From Lachnospiraceae bacterium UBA7027 (GTDB lineage Bacteria; Bacillota; Clostridia; Lachnospirales; Lachnospiraceae): DNA of 17,527 bases. Made by a program: the position numbers and the translations under genes. Location: positions 1-17,527 of the forward strand of contig DLBG01000025.1 in the NCBI GenBank assembly GCA_002494135.1, in the 5' to 3' direction. This document shows positions 15,401 to 17,527 of this stretch, piece by piece (position 1 is the stretch's first letter; each line of letters begins with the position of its first letter). Under the pieces are notes generated by a model. It was not told where the DNA came from and searched no databases. It saw only the letters and a program-made list of their open reading frames with translations.

Positions 15401-17527
15401 CCTGGTGGGTGCTTTCCAGTGCCCTGGATGATTTTGCAAGCGGATACGGTTTCGTGAATTCCACACAAAGAAGCCCGAAAGCCATGATAGCCAAAAAAAG
15501 TTATGCATCTTTCCGGGAGAAGATGGTTGTGGATGCCTTATTGAGATCCGTTGCCAAAAATACGCTGAACTCCTATAACGGAAAGACGTTCGGACAAATT
15601 GCAAAGAGTATGGGTGTGAAAGCGTTGTATCAGAAAAACTTCGTAGCCTGTGTTTCCGGAAGAATCGACGAATATTTGGAGAATAATCCGGATAATACGC
15701 ATTCGGCCGTTTCCTATATGCTCGGGGATTCCGATCAATTCGAAGAGGAGATCAAACCTGTTATCGAAAGTGCCAAGGCAGATGGAAAGGATCTCTTTTA
15801 CACAAAGGGTTACGGTAATGCCACCGTATTTGCAACCAACCTGGAATATGACAATCCGGCGGTAAAGAAGTTAATGGAAGTTCCCGACGGTGATTTCGAA
15901 GCCATGGAGAAATTCATGAATACCGAAATCGAAGCAGAAGATAAGAAATTAAGCGCAGCGGACCATATCGCTCATTATATTTCCGATAACGAAAAAGGCA
16001 TTTTCAATGCCGACAGACTGGAAATCAGTGCGTTTCTCGGAATCCGTGGTTCCGATCTGGTTTTGATTGACGGCAAAAAACCTTCGGAAATCTGGGGCGA
16101 AAAATACGCATCCGTAACGGATGAGGATTTAAAAGAAGAATACTATCGTGCCGAGATCCTGAAGGAAATGGCTTTGGGACGTCATGAGATTGAACTCCGC
16201 TCCTTTAAAATTGAAGGTGAAAAACTTGTGGAAGTACCGGCACAGCTTATTCGCCTGAAAAACGAAAAGATGATTGAAATTGCGGATGCGGTTCATGTTT
16301 ACGAAGCCGGCCGGGAAGATCTTTTAAACGAACTGAATACTTTGAAGGCAAGACTGGCCGCAACCCAGGTAAATCCGGAAGCTAATTTCAAAGCGGATGT
16401 ACCGACGGAAGGAAAGACGGATGAATATCTTAATCTGACCAGAATTTTAAATAATCTGATTGAGATTTTCTCCGATGAACACAAAAACCAATTCAATAAG
16501 GCTACCATCCTTGATCAGTTTGATCAGTTACGAAAGGCAGCCGAGGATTACGAGAAAACGCATACAGGATTGTTCGTCGGAAGATGGGGTACCTATGCGA
16601 AGACCAGAGTGGACATTTCGAAAGACACAAAGAAAATCGCTCCGGATCTGAAGGAAAAATACCTTCGTTTACGAAAAGGGTTCGAGTGCAATTTAACCGC
16701 TGTGGAATGTACCAATTTTAAGGATTATTCTTTCGATAAAGTCAGAAGAACCCTTGAAACAATGGAAGCAAACTATCCGATTCTGAATAAGAAAGATGAC
16801 AATTACTACAAGCAGAAATACGTTGCCGACGAACTGAATCCGGAAATCGAAAAACTGAAAGCGAAACCGGTTCCCCAGGGTATGCCGCAGGAGGATTACC
16901 TTCTTGCCAAAGAATACGTTGTAAGCCGCTATCAGCAAAAGATTCGGGAAGGAATCGGTACACTCGAAGACTTAAAGGGAATCCGCGAAGCTGATGAAAG
17001 AATTGCCTCCCTTGCAACCAATCCGGCCTTTACTTCATTTGCAAAGCATAATAAGGAACTGTGCTTTAACAAATGGGAAGTAACCGAAAAAATCAAAACG
17101 GTCGAGCTCACGAATAATCGCATGAATCATTTGCTGAATATTGAAAAGTACCATGGCTCTTACTATGCATTTGTTGCAGGACTGACTTCGGAGAATGTTG
17201 CGGGACTGAAAGCGGATGCAATCGAAAAGAGAGCGGACAACACCCTGTCAGGTATTTTACGAAGCGATAATCAGAAGAATAAGGAAGCATTGTATGAACG
17301 GTTAGCCGAAATTGTACTGTATCAGGGTATGACTTCCGTTTCTCCTTATTTCGACCCGCTCAGATACGCCCATCACCTGGGTATAGAAAGCGGCTATTCA
17401 CAGAATAAGGTGGACAAAGCATTCAAACAGGCTGTCAAGGCAGTACTGAAAGAGAAGTATCCGGAATTACTTGAATTAAATACAAACAATCCGGACGAAC
17501 TGAATGCGTTTAAAAATGCGATTGCGG
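9460..17527 (+). CDS. Giant hydrophilic multi-repeat protein of unknown function, C-terminus beyond window
   Basis: A single uninterrupted frame of 2689 complete codons continues past the window end. I do not recognise the protein. The ATG at 9460 follows GAGAGGAAGGA, and an in-frame TGA at 9415 rules out starts far upstream. There is no signal peptide, no membrane segment and no sortase or cell-wall motif in the visible part, so it looks cytoplasmic or exported by a non-Sec route. It is rich in Glu, Lys, Asn and Ala, poor in Cys, and reads as mostly helical with coiled-coil-like stretches (residues 1-110 and about 640-740). It is built from diverged repeats: A modules near residues 213, 850 and 1826, B modules near 543, 1209 and 2198, C modules near 1299 and 2285, D modules near 1425 and 2419. 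Units A2-D2 and A3-D3 are offset by about 976-989 residues. Codon use resembles the neighbouring genes, so recent transfer is not indicated. No enzymatic motif was found. Confidence 0.9.
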   Translation, partial: MDGNNLNIRQQAQEVEQQYLKRINDKKTFYEQNKNTLSEEQALANKAEIIYLEESYKVAKENFFNNPDAVKIQSVRKVANGEYDDYRKKKIANIAKEIGRLKDAFGLDRQTELPEYMYIYAFRPENLTEDKIQEVRQKLVEDGYLSIYRNDVLRNPGDELANQIKNDIHVNLNQKKLGSGFADYFSKLKNRNQLKNILESVYLNTEPEAVETDFLVYLMGRKENPLSLNDAMNLTPESPDFEKYFDEFIQFAKAHRFQVSGEQNQYNEIMDLYKRCAERIGEYKIPDIDFTNPTEVLQHEKEFAFLTSFVPNFIKEHDDQLKYNQSYAVKYPGGEKQALEERSAIDKLHGFVLGYKASYGVDGSELGVNPKGKLSSMAVSRSFFGKDANENYKGKQAKDVVFVPAKAVYTNAFYKNVDTAAAQGGNITEQEVIDYLRNKSPQFEAKANPILTRARKDAVWAANNAQYAAVTDLIKDVDLFRKNKETSMAIFNGKNDAKQIYNLLGDKRSGGHTLQNSARKMIKGIFTYNGQRDFYTKLNTSPYSMIRIGGKTLEELYGEKYAFVQQDYLKETVYQTELLNQIMNGTESVTLDYYYIDENNRFIQGKPIEIVRSARSIGRARVAFREIAELSNGIGAYLDGTLTPANVTDDFTAIKNDFVQAARELKEAANLENAQNTLPLLEQKATAFLTQADSFYAARESILRAANASEEELKQLADEKKAITDQVKNHMGVIRDNAIAAHLIPEENVPAEEYNFKKQKEQLGYEVQLREGRDLSLEEDAVIYEGELEFLNGNHNFLSGFSEKEKELVGKALMLDEMNAAALKQPVAVGKEIVNHKDFPKNTISTTSPDRIFSIFCAYAMAEKGLTVEEAARLSEPEIKDKDGNVINKEWLDRVAEIKEDFIKFCNANPMIQGAPESEDEKKTRLENWMNVFKKARTQVEKYRFPNIDYTDPAQLKEHIRTLSMLNYLSVNVVQETNRMMDAQGVGQVYIAKCAGGDKAYWDMKDFYYNLQNNAGVFFRGFAGIKNAELDFNFRTVATLVQSRYLCNKELAQFKGKTIKEFLDHMRPRIDRYEGISDLMRNEAIEGTENSVPPDLAVSQIFGKNIRAYERKFEECFNAVNNGRLQNELQSNLRLSFTVKILDSIVPARELLTTVGDDAASMKELRNKTCTNRGKTFTVEEVVTRALTRGIYLSGYGRVAKLFDYNRSDIFLIATPEGDKTAEQMWGSKYADIQNPDEKESMYRLEILKAIVKGTHTVKMRRFEFLMDSVREMPAEIACYDKDVRLKMFESLGSYAPKRDDLLSRLLDTKEKLLATQSNRKANFGKGDEEGSTEYQNYTKALQNAIDVLVRDAKGEDVSPALIKDKLQVLEKYAGIYYDSHIGVFGPRTDNGKIRLQASDASRTGLVDEFEAMRRGFNNDMSASDGKEPKARDASYAKIVEMLNKPHILKALGVPDMKDPKYLKEFVKSELALKLESLNRRLEASDKKYTPEEEQAKKYLLGYFNELIYPDPNLEAPYYRIEDIRLMEHFDEKVAELAANPVFQKYMRENPEKCIRDFHKTEDKQGELQVSYDKRRRTIAQNSGSLMNYIANIDKNSDVSPEQAIANIANEQNPEISYITSYRFLGEVVLLDALRKNTEEAKQMREEIALNPARFNEMVTDAAKFLRNTKHALEGKNIARLGGYIADGKYTKDYFKYYARASKDARKAEEERIENQIKESKTNLEIFYSDDTDLNVTLEEYNRFDEKAHTSIAYYQTEDLRACGKLFAEKRSPVVFKEDRVVTTTTPSGERFDAVLKDVPVIEEINAKEAFNQAGIASDRTTTQQTMFIFYVIAKKGLSPLEASKICNTTPEYDENHNLKNKDLYNLSEEYRKEFLLFVRQNGVHRENAPKEAVEKSLKNWADLYKAGTEGVMKCKFPEGNYRNQQDLLKNIKELSVIVQLCIDVDQEMDKILGYNKKTNALKVAQKHLGGERAFSELKNSWWVLSSALDDFASGYGFVNSTQRSPKAMIAKKSYASFREKMVVDALLRSVAKNTLNSYNGKTFGQIAKSMGVKALYQKNFVACVSGRIDEYLENNPDNTHSAVSYMLGDSDQFEEEIKPVIESAKADGKDLFYTKGYGNATVFATNLEYDNPAVKKLMEVPDGDFEAMEKFMNTEIEAEDKKLSAADHIAHYISDNEKGIFNADRLEISAFLGIRGSDLVLIDGKKPSEIWGEKYASVTDEDLKEEYYRAEILKEMALGRHEIELRSFKIEGEKLVEVPAQLIRLKNEKMIEIADAVHVYEAGREDLLNELNTLKARLAATQVNPEANFKADVPTEGKTDEYLNLTRILNNLIEIFSDEHKNQFNKATILDQFDQLRKAAEDYEKTHTGLFVGRWGTYAKTRVDISKDTKKIAPDLKEKYLRLRKGFECNLTAVECTNFKDYSFDKVRRTLETMEANYPILNKKDDNYYKQKYVADELNPEIEKLKAKPVPQGMPQEDYLLAKEYVVSRYQQKIREGIGTLEDLKGIREADERIASLATNPAFTSFAKHNKELCFNKWEVTEKIKTVELTNNRMNHLLNIEKYHGSYYAFVAGLTSENVAGLKADAIEKRADNTLSGILRSDNQKNKEALYERLAEIVLYQGMTSVSPYFDPLRYAHHLGIESGYSQNKVDKAFKQAVKAVLKEKYPELLELNTNNPDELNAFKNAIA
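10096..10413 (+). repeat. A module, copy 1 (protein-level repeat, residues 213-318)
   Basis: The most diverged A copy. It shares with the other two a hydrophobic helix (DFLVYLMGR), NPLSLNDAMNL, EFIQFAK, LYKRC, and YKIPDIDFTNPTEV near its end. Confidence 0.5.
11086..11346 (+). repeat. B module, copy 1 (residues 543-629)
   Basis: It carries the B signature: MIRIGGKTLEELYGEKYA, then KETVYQTELLNQIMNG. The pattern common to all B copies is K-[TK]-x-x-[EQ]-[LMI]-[YW]-G-[ES]-K-Y-A, about ten residues, then K-E-x-x-Y-x-x-E-[LI]-L-[NK]-x-[IM]-x-x-G. Confidence 0.7.
12007..12396 (+). repeat. A module, copy 2 (residues 850-979)
   Basis: It holds DRIFSIFCAYAMAEKGLTVE followed by EAARL, then DFIKFCN, NWMNVFKKA, and YRFPNIDYTDPAQL. 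It matches copy 3 well (MFIFYVIAKKGLSPLEASKI, FLLFVRQN, NWADLYKA, CKFPEGNYRNQQDL). Confidence 0.65.
13084..13341 (+). repeat. B module, copy 2 (residues 1209-1294)
   Basis: It carries IFLIATPEGDKTAEQMWG followed by SKYADIQ, then KESMYRLEILKAIVKG, matching the B signature at every defined position. Confidence 0.7.
13354..13722 (+). repeat. C module, copy 2 (residues 1299-1421)
   Basis: It begins RDDLLSRLLDTKEKLLATQ and includes YYDSHIGVFGPRT and RRGFNND. Copy 3 reads REDLLNELNTLKARLAATQ, YEKTHTGLFVGRW and RKGFECNL. No clear C copy follows B copy 1. Confidence 0.6.
13732..14230 (+). repeat. D module, copy 2 (residues about 1425-1590)
   Basis: A helical stretch whose best anchor is LAANPVFQKYMRENPEKC (14068-14121). 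It matches LATNPAFTSFAKHNKELC in copy 3 at a spacing close to that of the other modules. Confidence 0.5.
14935..15318 (+). repeat. A module, copy 3 (residues 1826-1953)
   Basis: Anchors are MFIFYVIAKKGLSPLEASKI, EFLLFVRQN, NWADLYKA and CKFPEGNYRNQQDL. It starts 2928 bp after copy 2. Confidence 0.65.
16051..16305 (+). repeat. B module, copy 3 (residues 2198-2282)
   Basis: It carries LVLIDGKKPSEIWGEKYA, then KEEYYRAEILKEMALG, again matching the B signature. It starts 2967 bp after copy 2. Confidence 0.7.
16312..16695 (+). repeat. C module, copy 3 (residues 2285-2412)
   Basis: It directly follows B copy 3, as C copy 2 follows B copy 2, and starts 2958 bp after it. Shared anchors are the DLL-x-x-L start, LAATQ or LLATQ, ANF, and the H-x-G-x-F segment. 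Confidence 0.6.
16714..17150 (+). repeat. D module, copy 3 (residues about 2419-2564)
   Basis: It is anchored by LATNPAFTSFAKHNKELC (17011-17064), 2943 bp after the matching segment of copy 2. The sequence after it (to the window end) lines up only weakly with the linker that precedes A copy 3. Confidence 0.5.

Noticed and set aside
9460..17527. Minus-strand and other-frame ORFs of 60-144 codons inside the giant gene
   Set aside because: They overlap an uninterrupted 2689-codon frame with native codon use, have no good ribosome binding sites and no recognisable motifs.
9460..17527. Giant gene as a phage tape-measure, toxin (Tc/Rhs) or surface adhesin
   Set aside because: There are no phage neighbours, transmembrane stretches, YD repeats, signal peptide or anchor motif in the visible part.

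Overview
The window reads as a stretch of an anaerobic, fermentative Firmicute chromosome, most likely a Lachnospiraceae-type Clostridia. This is inferred from the pyruvate:ferredoxin oxidoreductase gene, the [FeFe]-hydrogenase-type Fe-S protein with its Clostridia-style DRTGG/PHP/RsbW-like neighbours, strong AGGAGG ribosome binding sites, a CcpA-type cre site and uniform codon use. No rRNA, tRNA, CRISPR array, transposase or phage gene was seen.

Layout. Positions 1-526 (minus) hold the first 175 residues of pyruvate:ferredoxin oxidoreductase behind a near-consensus promoter. A divergent GNAT acetyltransferase (803-1279, plus) shares the intergenic region, which carries a near-perfect cre palindrome. 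A FIST-sensor diguanylate cyclase follows (1361-3112, plus). Two minus-strand genes come next: a DRTGG-domain protein and a PHP-domain phosphoesterase (4314 to 3220). A two-gene ABC exporter (4501-6952, plus) ends at a bidirectional terminator. It faces a minus-strand operon of three genes (9116 to 7038): a second DRTGG protein, an RsbW/RsbT-like ATPase and an [FeFe]-hydrogenase-like protein. In the last protein the proton-relay cysteine of the L1 motif is alanine, as in sensory (HydS-type) hydrogenases. The five minus-strand genes look like one redox or H2-responsive signalling set, now split by the exporter.

The right half (9460 to the end, plus) is a single open reading frame of at least 2689 codons that runs off the window. 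It encodes a very large, hydrophilic, apparently leaderless protein that I do not recognise. Reading it through shows diverged internal repeats. A modules (near residues 213, 850 and 1826) and B modules (near 543, 1209 and 2198) each occur three times, and C and D modules twice. The two complete A-B-C-D units are offset by about 976-989 residues. This is the most novel object in the window.

A regulatory link may join the two halves. A tandem 11-bp direct repeat (core TGTTGGAC twice) lies upstream of both the diguanylate cyclase gene and the giant gene, identical at 20 of 21 positions. The giant gene also has a perfect 8-bp inverted repeat flanking a TATAAT. Its expression may therefore be co-regulated with a c-di-GMP-producing enzyme; this is inference from motif sharing.
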